Below, piece by piece: positions 1 through 13,064 of a DNA stretch of 64,000 nucleotides. The DNA comes from Aaosphaeria pasadenensis (Eukaryota; Ascomycota; Dothideomycetes; Pleosporales): the NCBI GenBank assembly GCA_022813625.1, contig JAKLMB010000054.1, positions 36,341 through 100,340 of the forward strand. The letters run 5' to 3'. Numbering within the stretch: the first letter of the stretch is position 1; every line of letters begins with the position of its first letter. The notes beneath the pieces were generated by a model. The model searched no databases and was not told the DNA's origin. It worked only from the letters and a program-made list of their open reading frames with translations. A program made the translations under genes and the position numbers.

Positions 1-3000
1 TGTGTAGATCAGGACTATCAATGAATTTGCCTCGAGATTATCGACAAACATAACTCGCGGGTATTTATGACCCGGTTAAAGGTTAGGTATCATCACATAG
101 CGAGCGGAATGTGTGGAAGTGAGTGTTGACGTTGAGAGTCCCAAATCTGTCGCAACAATTGAAGCTCAAGATAGTAAAATTATATTGGCCAGTGTACGGA
201 ATACTTGGTACGGATAACTCAAGATGCGGAAATGTCAGTGCAATAATGTATGCACACATGGCGTTGTTGAGCAGAACGTTGGCGTGACATCAGATACATT
301 TAATGCAAGGGTCGTTCTCGATCACGGCCAGGCAACGTGAAGATGAGCAGACAAGCATGACGATGACATCTGCAAGCATAAATCGGGTAACGTGTTGATG
401 GTGAATAGGCCCGCTTGACTCCCAAAGCCATCAAAACGGAGTGACGAGCAAACCGAAGACTATTACGTGCCGACAACGCTTATGGTCCTGCGTGGTCCTG
501 CATCTCCTGCTGTCAACACGAATGGAGTAATTCTGGAAATACCGAATGTAGCTGAATGCAACCGTTAGCTGTAATGAATGACGGTTGAAATGACCGTACG
601 GAACATACATTCAACCGTCGTACGTGTTAAATGATTTGATCCTATTTTCGCGCACTGGTTGCTAGTGATCTGGCCGAAATCTACCCTGTTCGAGGTAATG
701 AAGGCAAACAAGCTGGAAGCCCGGGATGGGAACTTCATAGACCAATCACTAGCGCGACCACGCAAGGACACCGTACAGGCTCCAGTGGAATATCTGACTT
801 TTTAGAGCTCTGATCAGTTCTAGTTAGTAGTTCAAGGAGTGGATGATGCGGTTATCTGGACTGGATAGGTCGCACGTGATGCATGTTCTAGAAACCTTAC
901 CTAGGTACCTACCTACCTACCTAGGACATGTACTCCGTAACTCAGCTTGCTCAGGGCACTAGAAGCTAAGATACTCGTAATGACTGTGGCTATGTGTATC
1001 GTTGGAACATGACTTCTTGAAAGGCCTGGGAAGGCTCCGAAAGACGGGGAAGGCAGCGCAAATAATTGGCGAAGTGTTGACTGCATGGCGCGCTAAGGGG
1101 AAGGGAAAGACCCGGCCTCATGACCCACCCTGACCGCCGGGCAAAGGCGCAGGTCACTACCTACATGGGCTCATGAGCAACGAAAATAAGGTTGCAGAAA
1201 GCAGGAAGCGTGAAGGTCTGCCTGGAACTGGAATGGGGATCTCCAATTCAGCTAGGTAATGCCACCTCAACCGCCGACGTATTCCTGTGGAGATTGGAAG
1301 GGCGCAGAAAAACGAGGACGCGAGGCTCGCATTGGGGCAGGGAGGCGCAGAGGCTGAGAACTGAGTCGCTAGAGCGTCGTGCGAAAGGCGTCAGAGATAT
1401 TATTTTGAACCTGTTTTCGTATGACGGCAGGCGGAATGATTGTAAGAAGGATGTGATGATACGATATGGCATGTCTTGAATGTGCGTAGATGATACTCCA
1501 TTTGCCTAGTGAACACAGACATGGATATTGCTGGGCCAGCTGGAAATAATGCAGGAGAGACGTCGTGTTCTCTGAGCTGTAAGCGCGCCTGATGGTCTTG
1601 CCTAGGAATGGCACGTCGCCGGGAAGAAGAAGATCGGGTGATGTATGCTTATTGGTTCAATGAATGGCCATGTGGAGAGCTGGTATGCAATATGTGAGAG
1701 GATGCAGGCACTTTAAGTACCGTCGATGATTGGAACAAATCATATTCAATCATTGTGCAGGCCAAGAACAGGCAAGTTTCGAGACGAAGAATACATGGAC
1801 AGCGTGGAAGTGGACCTATGTCGATACCCGTAGGCTGAAGGCTGTAGCGTGTAGCGATTGTCGGCCAGGACTCAGCGGATGAGAAGGGTGGAGTATGTCC
1901 TTGTCGGGCTTGATTATTAGCTGCCTGCGGCTCTGTACGATCATTACGATGGCGCCTAACTAGGTTTGTGGAGGCAATCGCTAACTACAATAGGGGGGTG
2001 GAGCCACGGGATGTTGATTTATGCAATACGTAAGGGTGCTTAGGCATATAAAGTAGATAATGATCTGGTGAGGATCGGTGGGCGTCTGGGTAGAAGAGCA
2101 TGTAGGGGTAGAGAAGCAGACTCTTGATCAACAAGACGGCGATGAGAGTCAAGACCAGGCGGAGATGGCAAAACCCAGGACAGTGGAACATGTGAGAATA
2201 ACAGATCCCGGAAGGGGAGGGGAGGGAAGATGATTAGCTGTACTGAGGAAGTTGGTTTGATAAGAGTGTGAGAAATGGTTGCACACGGGGCGGATAGGTT
2301 GATATGAGGGATGAAGGGGGGTGAGGAACGAACGAATCCGAAAACGGGAGGATTCTGGATGACTATCCGAAAGGATGGGGGAAGTTTGCCTTAAATTTTG
2401 TTATTTTTATTCTTGTTTTTTCTTTATCGAAAGAAGGACGGGAAGGACGGACGGAGTATGTGCTGTGTAGAGGCAGTTGGTGTTATGGTTGGTGGTGGGA
2501 TGTAGGCAACTTGCATACATGTCGGTCTGCGCGTGTGGTGTTTTGGGCTGGAGCTAGGATTATTGAGGCATAGGTATGGTGCTTGTTCACCTTGCTGCCT
2601 AAATTATGATGAATTAACATTGTCCCTCCTGTCGATGCCCTTATGGCCTTATTCTATAGTTATGGAGGGGAAATGAAGTGGAGGACGAGCATGAGGATGA
2701 TAACGACGTGGCGTTGGTGTGATCCTGAGAGTGTCGAAAGTATCATCTTCATCATTAGTTACCCACTTGGGTATTTGTAGTTTGTAGTTTGTAGACTATG
2801 ATGGACCTGAACACCGAATACCTTGTGTAGGTATCAGGTCAGTACCTAGTCCTAGGTAGATATTAGTTTAACATTCTTACTCGTACCCAATCAGGTCGAT
2901 CAATCGATCAATTAATCGATTCAACCAGACCATCAGCCAGAAGGATGCATTGTGCATAGCTACCCACATTCCTTTCTTACCAGGATCAAAGAGAATGAAT

Positions 3001-4136
3001 CTTTGTCTCTGGCCTAACGGTTACACAGATGATATCTACCTTGGGTATCTACTCCGTACCACGTACTCTATAACTACTTCTCCGTACATACATCATAATG
3101 TCCATAACAACAGCATAATTACCTACGCAGGCAGTACTCATCCATACTCCACAGTTATATGGACTATCTATCACCCAACTGTCCACCTGGTAGTTGGTAT
3201 AGTTGGTTGTGTGTAGTCTTCTAGATATCACTTAACCCTGATCTTGTCCTATCAATTCCTCCTCTGCCTCACCGACCTCATACTACCCAGGTACCTACTC
3301 GTACCTATACCTGGGTAATTAAACCACTCAACACGCAAATAAGGCTATCGCCCCAGTATCATTCATCGTCATCATTGTCACCGTCACCGTCATCGTTCAA
3401 TCAATCGCATCAATAAAACCTACTCACACCTTCTCGGATGAGCAGCCTTCCAATTACTCCACCAGTCTCCCAGTCAGCCCTTTAAGTTGAGCTCAATCAC
3501 ACACAGCACAGAGTCGCTCGGTCCTTCTTCCCTACCCTTCGTTATTCGACGCCCAATAAGCGCGTGTTCACAGTAACAAGGCGTCCTTTTTCCATTTTTT
3601 CCCATGGTTCATTCTCGACGAGCCATTCACTGCTACTTAAAATACACTCGTAATCATTGAGTTGTTAATCCACCAACACCAACAACAACAACAACTCCCA
3701 TATCTACTTCGTGCCAACGGAGCAAATACGACACAAACTACCATTACTACTTCATTCCGCATTCTGAAATCCTTTCGGTCTGCGGCTCTTCATCCACCAA
3801 CAACAACAACACCACCAACATTGGCATCAGCATCCCTCGTCACTTATCACTCATCACTCATCACCCATCACCCATCCCATCCATGGCCATCAGCAGGTCC
3901 TCGTTCATCTGACTACTTACTTGATTCAAGTCTCACGTCCACCATCAGTCTTACCTGGTCCTGATACACTAAGTCTCTCCGCCTCTCCGCCTTCTCCGTT
4001 TTTTAGTTGCCGCACAAAGGCTAGCAGCCACTCTACCACACGCGCGCGCACAGTACACACACACACTCTCTCTCTCTCGCACACTACCCATTCATTCATC
4101 TTACACATATTATTTACCTGGCCATCTGTCTATCTT

Positions 4137-4165
4137 TCTGTCTGTCTGTCTTGTCTGTCTGTCTG
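4137..4165. repeat. (TCTG)n microsatellite
   Basis: An imperfect TCTG tetranucleotide run, followed to about 4,230 by related TTGC, CTCG and CCTGC repeats. It lies in the pyrimidine-rich tract upstream of the EST1-like gene. Confidence 0.85.
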
Positions 4166-4426
4166 CCTATTTGCTTGCTTACTCGCTCGCTCGCTTACAT
4201 GCCTGCCTGCCTGCCTCCCTGCCTACGCCAGTCGCCGTTTGCACGATAGCTCGACCTTGATTAAAGTTACTGTGCACACACACGCACACAAGTACATGCG
4301 TACACACACAGGGTACTTGCTTCATCTCCTGCTACAAGGCCCTTTTCTCAACAACCGGCGGGAAACGTAGCGCGCGCAGGCAGCCGTACCACGATTCTCC
4401 CGACCTTGTGGCCAAACTCCCCTCCC

Positions 4427-4430
<4 letters not shown>

Positions 4431-4458
<28 letters not shown>
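4431..4458. repeat. (TC)14 microsatellite
   Basis: A perfect TC dinucleotide run of 28 nt about 550 bp upstream of the EST1-like start codon. CT-rich stretches are common in fungal promoters and leaders just upstream of transcription starts. Confidence 0.9.
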
Positions 4459-4461
<3 letters not shown>

Positions 4462-5009
4462 CTCCCCTTCGCCCCCCTCTCATCCTTCCCGGTCTCCCTC
4501 GCCCATTCAGGTTGTTCCAAGCGCAACCGCATTTAAAATCACCCATAAAACCATAACATCATCACCCAAACCCCCCGCCTCCCCACTCACCCTCCCACAT
4601 TTCGCCCCCAATACAAAAAAATAAAGGAATCCGATCAACTCACTCCCCGATATCACAAATCGATCCACATACCAATCCAATCTACATCCCTTTTCGTCTC
4701 CATTCCCAGCCACCAGCCACCGGACACCCGCCACCAGTCGCCAGTTCATCCTCCTACCGATCCGATGCACTCTGCCACCTGCTAACAAGCCAGCTGTAGC
4801 CGCCAACCATCGCTGGGGCCGTTTATTGTGTCTGAAGGTGCCTAGTCACAACAACTCAACCCAGAAAGGGACCTCTACCCACCCGGGCAAATGGTTTTGA
4901 AAAGCACCATAGCGGCCAGTTGCTATCTCGGACGCTCAACTCCTTGTCGACCGCATTCAGTCCTGTGTAATCATCCCTTCGGAAGCTTACGCTTGTCGGC
5001 CTTCCGAAC

Positions 5010-7600
5010 ATGGCCGGCAACGTTGATGTTCATTCCCGCTGGGTGAATGCTCTCCGAACCCAGGCAAAGACCACCGAAACATTCCCTTCAGAGCCCTTGC
5101 CCTGTCCCTATTGCAATCATCCAGGTAGGATCTTCCAGTCAGCCGATCAAGTATTCGATCATGCAAAGGCCGACCACGCATCCCTTCTCCAGGCTATGGA
5201 TCCCAACCAGGCACGTGCCCGAGTGGTGAAGGACGCGGTCGAAAAGGCGTAAGTTTTGCTGATCCGGTTACGTGTACGTCGTACTGGTCGAATATCACGT
5301 TCTAACTGTGATTTGCAGGAATGCTGGAGCAGATCGCTCATCAGAAGCCACGGCAGGTGGCGGTTCAACCCCAGATCTAGGCGCACTCTCTCTCAATCCT
5401 GTGTCTGGTCGAGATTCTTTGTACTCATCGAAAAAGAGGCCCGCTGAATCCGATTTCCAGGCTCGTCGTGGCAAAAATCCCGGCCCCGTCCAGATCCTGG
5501 ACCCCGATTATTCAAGAGATTTGCCCTACAACATAACCTCGGATCGAACGACCCGATCCAAACATGTGGACCCCCGCCTCTTCGATCCCAAGCAAGGCGC
5601 CAAAGGTACTGTTTCTCCCTATCGATCAACTCCAGAGCCCTCTAGTGAATGGTCAGTCGAGGCGAATAGGAGCCAGCTCCATTTCAAAAAGGGTGCATCA
5701 AGCCCAAACCGCCAGCCCTTTCCAAAAGGTTCGACTCCTAAGTCATCCCCCAAACAGCATACAGGCCATACCCAACATCGTCAACGTGGACTCATTGAAC
5801 TCCAAAAGTCGGATCCCCGGTTTCCAGATCTGCTCTTACAACCAGATTCCCGCCCAATCTCACAAGAACAGCTCGCCTCCGAAGTGAAATCCATCTATGC
5901 GGGACTGACAATGGTTGAGAATAAATGCGTTGAAGTCAACGAGAAGGAGAAACAACGGCTTAATGACGCAGATGGAAAGCCCCTGTCCAATCTTGCTTGT
6001 GATCAATGGCAAGCCCTCATTGCGCTGCATAGGACTTTGTTGCATGAGCATCACGACTTTTTCTTAGCCTCCCAACACCCTTCTGCCTCGTCTGCACTGC
6101 GTCGCCTACCTGCCAAGTACTCAATGCCAGCTCGCATGTGGAAACACGGAATCCATCAGTTCCTAGAGTTGCTTCGACTAAGGCTACCCGAAAGCCTGGA
6201 TTATATGCTCGCATTCATCTATCTAGCCTACCAAATGGTGGCTCTGCTATATGAGACTGTCCCAGCTTTTGAGGATACCTGGATTGAGTGCCTCGGTGAT
6301 CTCGGTCGTTATCGGATGGCTGTCGAAGACGAGGACCTTCGGGACCGGGAGACGTGGGCCGGTGTGGCCAGGTCATGGTACAGCAAGGCTGCAGATAAGA
6401 ATCCATCTATCGGCAGGCTGTATCATCACCTGGCCATTCTTGCTAGGCCCAACGCTCTTCAGCAGCTGGCTTACTACTGCAGATCTCTCACTTGTGTTGT
6501 TCCGTTTGATAGTGCTCGGGAATCCATATTGACCTTGCTAAACCCTGTACAGGACCGTAATCCTGCGGCCTTCTCCCAGGGACTGCCCATTGACATCCGG
6601 TTCATTCAGGCGCACGCGATTCTCTTCAAGAAGTTGTCCCCAGAGGATTTTGAAGATGCTCGGCAGGCCTTTCAGAGCCAATTAGATAATCACATCAATC
6701 GCGTTACAGCAAAGTGGAAGGAACAGGGGGTTTTTATTGGGATCACTAACATTGCAGGACTCTTCGATTATGGCTCAAACGAATCCATTCTACGTGAAAT
6801 TGTAGTCTCTCACTATAGGCGAACCCCTCAAAGACTCAGCCAATCCTCTGAGTTAAGCAAAGCAGATAACGAGGCCAGCGAAGTTATTCAGCCTGGGGAG
6901 GATTCAGTTGACGTGAATTTGCTGCAGAAACTTGAATCCCTCTCTTCTGAATTCACCTTCTCAAGAGCATACCATCTAACTATGTCAACCATGGAGATGG
7001 TTTGTCGGCGCATCGGCGACAAAAATGTTCTACCCCACATCCATGTCGTCATGTCTTTCTTGTCTGCTATCTCTTCAATTTCCAGCATTGCGCACTTTCT
7101 CAACGACGCACCCTGGGCGGAGCTCGTCACCTCACTGAATGAGCTGTTAAAGGCGGAACAAGCGGAACAAGTGCTTCCTAGTCCCATGTTTCCACCCGAT
7201 CAAGTCGACTCTGTTCCACTACCAGAAGATTATACAATTCGCGGACAAGTCTGGAGCCAATCATACTTTCCTAGTGATTGGTTTGCCCGAGAACACGACG
7301 AAGAAGATCGTCCTGTTGAACTTGCCTCAACCATCAGATCAAGAATCGAACGCATTTTGCGCATTGCGTATCAAATCTCTACTGTGAGTACAAGTAATTC
7401 TCAATTCATCAGTCTTTCTTTGATGGGCTGTATAGAATCTTTTCTTATTTGGCACATCCCAACGTCTTCCTTCTGAAATAGTTGCCAGCACATGATTACT
7501 GGCGCCTGACATCTCTAACATGATTTAGTTCAATCGTTGGATCTCGTATGATGCACACAGTCATAAATTCTCTGTGCTTATTTCCGGCCAGTCGTCATGA
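5010..7600 (+). CDS. EST1/SMG7-like TPR protein with N-terminal zinc finger
   Basis: Exons 5010-5248, 5319-7383 and 7529-7600 give 791 residues. The N-terminus has a C2H2-like finger (C32, C35, H51, H56). After a disordered basic stretch come helices typical of the EST1/SMG5-7 family: a 14-3-3-like TPR block from about residue 215, then the EST1 DNA/RNA-binding region containing GRLYHHLAILARPN. Proteins of this family act in telomerase recruitment (yeast Est1) or nonsense-mediated decay (SMG7, Ebs1). The sequence does not decide between these roles. No PIN nuclease domain is seen, so it is not SMG6-like. Intron 1 ends TTTGCAG. Intron 2 has a CTAAC branch site before TTTAG, and the last exon encodes a short tail ending ISGQSS. 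The first ATG opening the finger exon was taken as the start. Confidence 0.85.
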
Positions 7601-8566
7601 AACGGACATACTATCACTCGTTGCCATGGTTGGCGCTCAATATCCTCGATTGTTGGTGAGCAGTACCGTGACTACTTCACATTCCCTATGGAGGGTGCAT
7701 GACAGTTAACGATATCCAGGGGAGTCTGCTAAAGACAATATAGAATCCTATTCAGATGACATGATCTTAAACCAATGCAAAACACCACCCTGGGGTCCAC
7801 GCCACTCGATAAACGAGCTTTTACCCCGAAGTAACAAATTTAGTCTCGTCCGCAAGTAAGGGGCGATGAGGAGAGCCATTGCTTGAAGATTGAGAGCTCA
7901 CCAAGACTGATTCATTTCAACATATTCGGGCAGAAGGATTTGAGATTGCACAGTGTATACTTTTAACACTGCAATCTGTTGAAGAAAAATTGGTTAGTAA
8001 TTATCACTTTACCATATATCAACATTTATTATCATATCATACCATACGTGACCCTGTTCGGGCATCTTTACCATACATCAATTTCAATCAGAAAGTATTC
8101 TTTACCCTTCTTTTCTTTTGTTTGAACGAGAAAATTCGCAACATGTGAAATTTTTGAATGATGTATTTATGTGTACATTCTTCTATTACCCATTCTTACA
8201 TATAATACTTGATGTCCAAAGCCCGTTCGACGAATATGTATAGTTAATGCGGTTCGTTCGGGGTTCAATTTGTCTGTCCAGGGTCTTGTCTCGGCACGTC
8301 CCGAAGCGACGTCAGCTTCCACCTGTCTTCTTGGGAAGCTCTATCTCTCCCCCGCGACCTCCGCACCTCACGACATACAGTCACTACAGTTCGGGACTTA
8401 TTCAAAGGCGGATTTCGTTCCCTTTCAAGCATTGGAGCATTGAATCATTTATTCGCATTCTGCGAAAGCACCGTATTTCATTGACACCTCTCCATGACCC
8501 TGTCGTAAACGTTAATCGTTGTCAATCGCCCATTTCGGGCTCGCAATTGTTACTCTCTCAGCGATC
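7601..8566. other. Intergenic: EST1-like 3' end and ALG5 promoter
   Basis: AT-rich from about 7.9 to 8.2 kb, as expected for a 3' untranslated region and spacer. The last 300 bp before the ALG5 start contain an open frame (8247-8621) in another frame with no family resemblance. No RNA gene was recognised. Confidence 0.5.
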
Positions 8567-9955
8567 ATGTCTGAACGACGAGTGGATGGCCAATTCTACT
8601 CGCATCCCACGCAGCCCCTAGAGATGCCACCAACTTGGATGTTGTTCGTCGCATTAGGGCTTCTGGGTGCCGCGTTATTGTTCTGGGTAAGATAAACTGC
8701 TGTCGCATGTCCAAGGCGCGCGACACCCCGAGAGCATCCAAGTCTGGAGTCTAACATTCATGTTTTATCGCAGGCGTATATGGGCCTGCATATCGTCGCA
8801 CCTAGGCCTCGCCCAGCGCATCCTTCGGAGAAGCAATACATCACTATCTTACCCAACGGGAAACCGAGTGCGCCTAAGAACCTCCCCTGCTGGCTGGACA
8901 AGTGGACTGCCGAGAGGGAGACCTTGAAGCGCAGTCAAGGACGCAGCACTGAATCCAAGGGTCCGCTGCCAACTGCACCGGCGATTGAAGAGCCGGAGGT
9001 ATTCATGTCAGTCGTAGTACCTGCTTTCAACGAGGAGGAGAGACTAGGAGGCATGCTTGAAGAGGCGGTCGCATTTCTACAAGAAGAATATGGAGATGCG
9101 CATCAGGAAGAGACAGGCGCAGGCAATGCGAAGGGCTGGGAGATTCTCATCGTAAGCGACGGATCCACCGACGGAACGGTCGAGAAGGCGCTCGAGTTCG
9201 CGAAGAATCACCAGTTGTCCAAGCGGTCATTGCCGGAACCGGGCCCTTGGACAGCAAACAAGGCCGATCAGCAGTTTACGAGCATCCCACACGGCAGCAT
9301 ACGAGTCATCACGTTGGAAGAGAACAGAGGCAAAGGCGGCGCTGTCACACACGGCATGCGACACGTGCGAGGGCAATATGTGGTGTTCGCGGATGCGGAT
9401 GGCGCGAGTCGGTTCGAAGATCTCGGGAAACTCGTGAAGAGATGCAGTGCAATCGAAGACAAGGAAGGCAAAGGAGTAGCCGTCGGTTCCAGGGCACACT
9501 TGGTTGGTAGTGAAGCTGTTGTTAAGGTATGCTGGGACGCCTCTACGGCAGCACACAAGGCCCCTCTCCACTCTTCCATTCACGCAAGAAACTAACTTTT
9601 TGACCTCTAGCGCTCTAAACTCCGCAACTTCCTTATGCACTCCTTTCACCTGCTCCTGCGCATCATGACACCACCGCGTACCGCCGCGATCAAGGACACA
9701 CAATGCGGCTTCAAGGTATTCTCCCGCAACGCCCTGCCAGACATCATACCGTATATGCATTCCGAAGGCTGGATCTTCGATGTTGAGATGCTTATGCTAG
9801 CCGAGAGTGCCAATATTGCCATGGTGGAAGTCGCAATCGGTTGGAAAGAGGTACTGGGCAGCAAGCTGAACGTCATCTGGGATAGCCTGGGCATGGCGTG
9901 GGGCCTGGCAGTCCTGAGGCTTGCATGGCTTTTAGGCATATACACAAAAGAGTAA
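8567..9955 (+). CDS. alg5: Dolichyl-phosphate beta-glucosyltransferase (ALG5)
   Basis: Exons 8567-8686, 8774-9526 and 9611-9955 give 405 residues. The enzyme transfers glucose from UDP-glucose to dolichyl phosphate at the ER membrane, making the donor for the last steps of N-glycan precursor assembly. The protein has an N-terminal membrane anchor (about residues 24-42) and then a GT2 fold. The nucleotide-binding start reads VVVPAFNEEERL, followed by IVSDGSTDGT, ENRGKGGAV and the metal-binding FADADGA motif, then DTQCGFKVF near the C-terminus. These match ALG5 rather than DPM1. An in-frame ATG at 8624 gives a start nearer the membrane segment and is the alternative. The gene converges on SRP72. 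Confidence 0.93.
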
Positions 9956-10494
9956 GAGAGAGTTTTCGTGGCTGTTTCCAGATCGGCGCAAAATGCATCT
10001 TATCGTTAAGCGGTTTCACCACTGTTCATGCAGCATTTTGAGAGGAGAAAAGGGAAGGTACATGATGGAGATGGAAACGATTTCAAGTTATATACCTTAT
10101 TCGCCTATGCTGTGGGGAAATAGATACGTAGCAGCAGGCCATGCTTGAACGCACGAGGTCATGCCAATTTTGGGGTGAAATAGAACCCCTAGGAATTTAA
10201 AGACGAATTGACTTTGTTCATCTATCCTTACTGGCTGGGGATATGACCAACAATCACACTACTTATCAACCGAAAGTGTGGGGTGCGAAGGTTTTCATCA
10301 TAACATGATCCACCATCCAAATATAGGCACCCAAGAGAAGACGACTTATAAGCCTCTAAAGAGCTTTATCTCCATCAATTAGCCGATGGCCAACTATAAA
10401 AGTCTAGCTGGGCAAGTGTGTACGCCATAAAAGGTCCGTTCCGTGAGTCAAAATACATGATTATCACCATTCATTGACTTCTCCTAATCCATTA
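9956..10494. other. Intergenic between convergent ALG5 and SRP72
   Basis: A 539-bp spacer holding the 3' ends of two convergent genes. Nothing else was recognised. Confidence 0.6.
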
Positions 10495-12537
10495 CTACCA
10501 TTTACCGCCCTTGCCCTTCTTCTTGCCGCCTCCTTTCTTTGCACCACCACCAACAGATGCTTGCTTGCCATCCGCGGCCTTTTCTTCAACAACCGGTCCT
10601 CCCTGAGTCAGGCCCTCCATCTTCTTCTTGCCCTTCTTGCCCTTGGGCTTATAGTACGTGCGGTCTCGTAATGGCAGCCAGCGCTCGGGGTCGACCTTCT
10701 TGTTCGCGTCGTAGTCTTTCGGCAAAAGCTTCTTTCGAATCTTCTTCGCTTTGCCGGACTTCGATGTCTCGGCCGCGGGCCTTTTCCTTGAGCTTGGAGG
10801 TTGTGCTGCCGTGGGAGCCAAGGTGGGTACGCCTGCATCTTCGAGCGCCGCAGCGTCGACATCGGAAACGAGACGTTCAACCTGGGGCAGTTGCGATGTC
10901 AAGTCTGAAGGGATCTTCGAAGGGTCAGAGGTGGCGTAAGCAGCGATAAGGCCCGCAATGGCAGCCCTGTCTGATTCATCCTGCTCATAGAGCTTGGAGA
11001 ATATCTCGCCAGCTTGTACGAGAGAATCTTGATTGTGGGTGTCGAGCAGGGCGGTCCCCGCGGCGATGAGCAGTGATTTTGAGGGCGATTTCGACTTGTG
11101 TCGCCAATAGGTTGCAGCCTTCGCTAGCTCAGACTTGGAATGTGTGTGGCGGCCCTGTTTGGCGTAGAGGGAGACGAGAGTGGCGACGAGGCCTGGTGCG
11201 TGCCGCACGTCGAGGTCTGATGCGCTGCCAGATTGCTCGAGGCGCTTGAAGAAGGATTCCAGAAGATGCGTGGCGGCCGCGAGGTTGTTGGTCAGGACGT
11301 ACAGGTTAGTGATCGTTAGCAATAATCCGACGTCATTAGGCCTCTTCTCCAGGAGTGGAAGAATTCTCTTCAACGCTGCTTTCTCGGAAATATTCCTAGC
11401 GTGGGCAGCGGCATTCAAGACTGCGGCCATGTTGACAGCTGGCGACAGGGTTGGCGCAGGAGCAGCAGAAATTACTTTCGTAGTCGATGAGACCACACCA
11501 GCAACCTTCTGGACCAGGATATCCATCACGTACTCATCCTGTCGGAGGAGATTGGATTGGAAAGAGAAAAATTGGTCGGTTCTGGATGGTGTTGGTGAAG
11601 AGTGGAATAAACGGTGAGACAAGTATGGGTTAGAATGCTCCTTCGATGCTGCAATGCTGTTAACCTGGGCGATATAGCGAGTAGATAGCTCTTTGATCTC
11701 CGCAAATGGTATCGTCGTTGCCAATTGTTCGGCTTCGTCCACCCGGCCCAGTTGCGTCAAGACGTAAATCTGTTGTACAATAATAGGCCAGAGCTCAGCC
11801 TCCTTTTCCGCCTCAGACAGATCAGAAAGATCATTGCACAGGTCTACATCGGTCAGTAACTCTCCTAAGCATGCTTCTTAGGAGGTGAATGTTACCTTTT
11901 GCTCTTTTCAAGCAGATCTCTCCCTGGGCCAATTCGCCTCTTGATATGCTCCCACAGGCAGCATTGAACGCAGTCTCGAATACTTCCAGATCCTCGCGCT
12001 CCGGTCTCTTCTTTTGCGCCAACTCTCCTTGGCCAGTCCATTCTAGTTGTGCATCTACTGCTCCAGAGTTGATTTTGATGTCTTGATATTCGTTGCCAGG
12101 TTTCAGGGCTAACTCCTTATATACTTCCACAGCCTGCTCGAAGTTTTCTGATCGATAAGCCTGCATGCCTCATTAGTTCCTCGCCGCTTCATTTCCAAGG
12201 GATCCCAACATACAGCCTGTGCCAGAACGTGTTTCATAGGTGTGCTAGACTCCCCTGCCGCTGCGACCTTGACCGCCTTCGCAGCATTGCCTGCCTTGTA
12301 GAGCGCATATGCATATTCGAACCGTGCCTTGTCTTGCAGCTCCGGCACATCCACAAAGACCTTCTCGGCATCCTCGAATCGATCTAAGTGTAGCAGCGCG
12401 ATTGCCTTAGCATGATGTGCATCAATGTCCGTTTTTGACTTTTTGATCGAAGCGTTGGCAGCCTTTAGGATTTCATCGTGGTCGTCAAGGGAGGTCTGCG
12501 CGAGTAGGGCCGAGAGGGATTTGAGAGGAGTGGCCAT
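10495..12537 (-). CDS. srp72: Signal recognition particle subunit SRP72
   Basis: Complement of 10495-11843, 11896-12160 and 12214-12537, giving 645 residues. SRP72 binds SRP68 and SRP RNA and is needed for targeting nascent secretory proteins to the ER. The N-terminal two thirds are TPR helices; motifs such as YRSENFEQAVEVYKEL and HLDRFEDAEKVF are visible. The C-terminus carries the RNA-binding signature with PERWLPLRDRTYYK (about residues 587-600), followed by a lysine/glycine-rich tail. Length is close to the family norm. Both introns are short with clean joins, and the split codons restore the TPR register. TFIIE-alpha lies upstream on the same strand. Confidence 0.93.
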
Positions 12538-13064
12538 GTTGTAAATCCGTCTATAACGTTACATCCATTGATACCCTCTGGGTGAATTGAGGTCAAACCC
12601 TTGCTGTGGGGGTTCAGGTGCCGTGGGGAGTGAGGGAGAGCTTGTGGATGGGATGCGTGCCTGGTCGCGGGGAAGCAAGTGGGATGCGACGTTCGCTAAA
12701 AGTTCGCGTAAGGCTGAATCCGCGTATCAGCCAAGCTTTAAGTTCGCATCCAATCTCGAGTTTGGTACTTCGTACACAAGAACGTCGTTTTTCCTTGGGT
12801 CAGATCACTGAAACGATGACCTAGATGATACTATAGACTGAATCGAGAATTTCATCTTCTCTTAAATCACATCACGCTGCAGTTGTATATATCAATCAAA
12901 TATCTGGGCACTCTGCACATGAGTGAAATAACATATGGATATCTCGTAGCCGTGCTACATAAATGAGGAAATACGAGTCTATGCAGGTTTTGTATAAATT
13001 CAGGACAAGGTATAGAACGCCTGAATGGTAGAACGCCAACGCCATCGCTATGCAAAATCAATGC
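12538..13064. other. Intergenic: SRP72 promoter and TFIIE-alpha 3' end
   Basis: A 527-bp spacer between two tandem minus-strand genes. No additional gene or RNA was recognised. Confidence 0.6.

Larger units (their letters stand above)
1..5009. other. Gene-free 5 kb upstream of the EST1-like gene
   Basis: No open frame here has a recognisable domain, and no spliced gene could be assembled on either strand. From about 3.4 kb onward the plus strand becomes strongly pyrimidine-rich with many simple repeats, which fits a long promoter or leader of the gene starting at 5010. It also carries CTACC/TAGGTA repeats near 901-925, 2,849 and 3,290, and TACTCCGTA nonamers at 931 and 3050. A non-coding RNA cannot be excluded. 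Confidence 0.5.

Noticed and set aside
8247..8621. 124-codon open frame just upstream of and overlapping the ALG5 start
   Set aside because: Its sequence has no family resemblance, and it lies in a different frame from the clear ALG5 signal-anchor exon. It is treated as promoter or leader.
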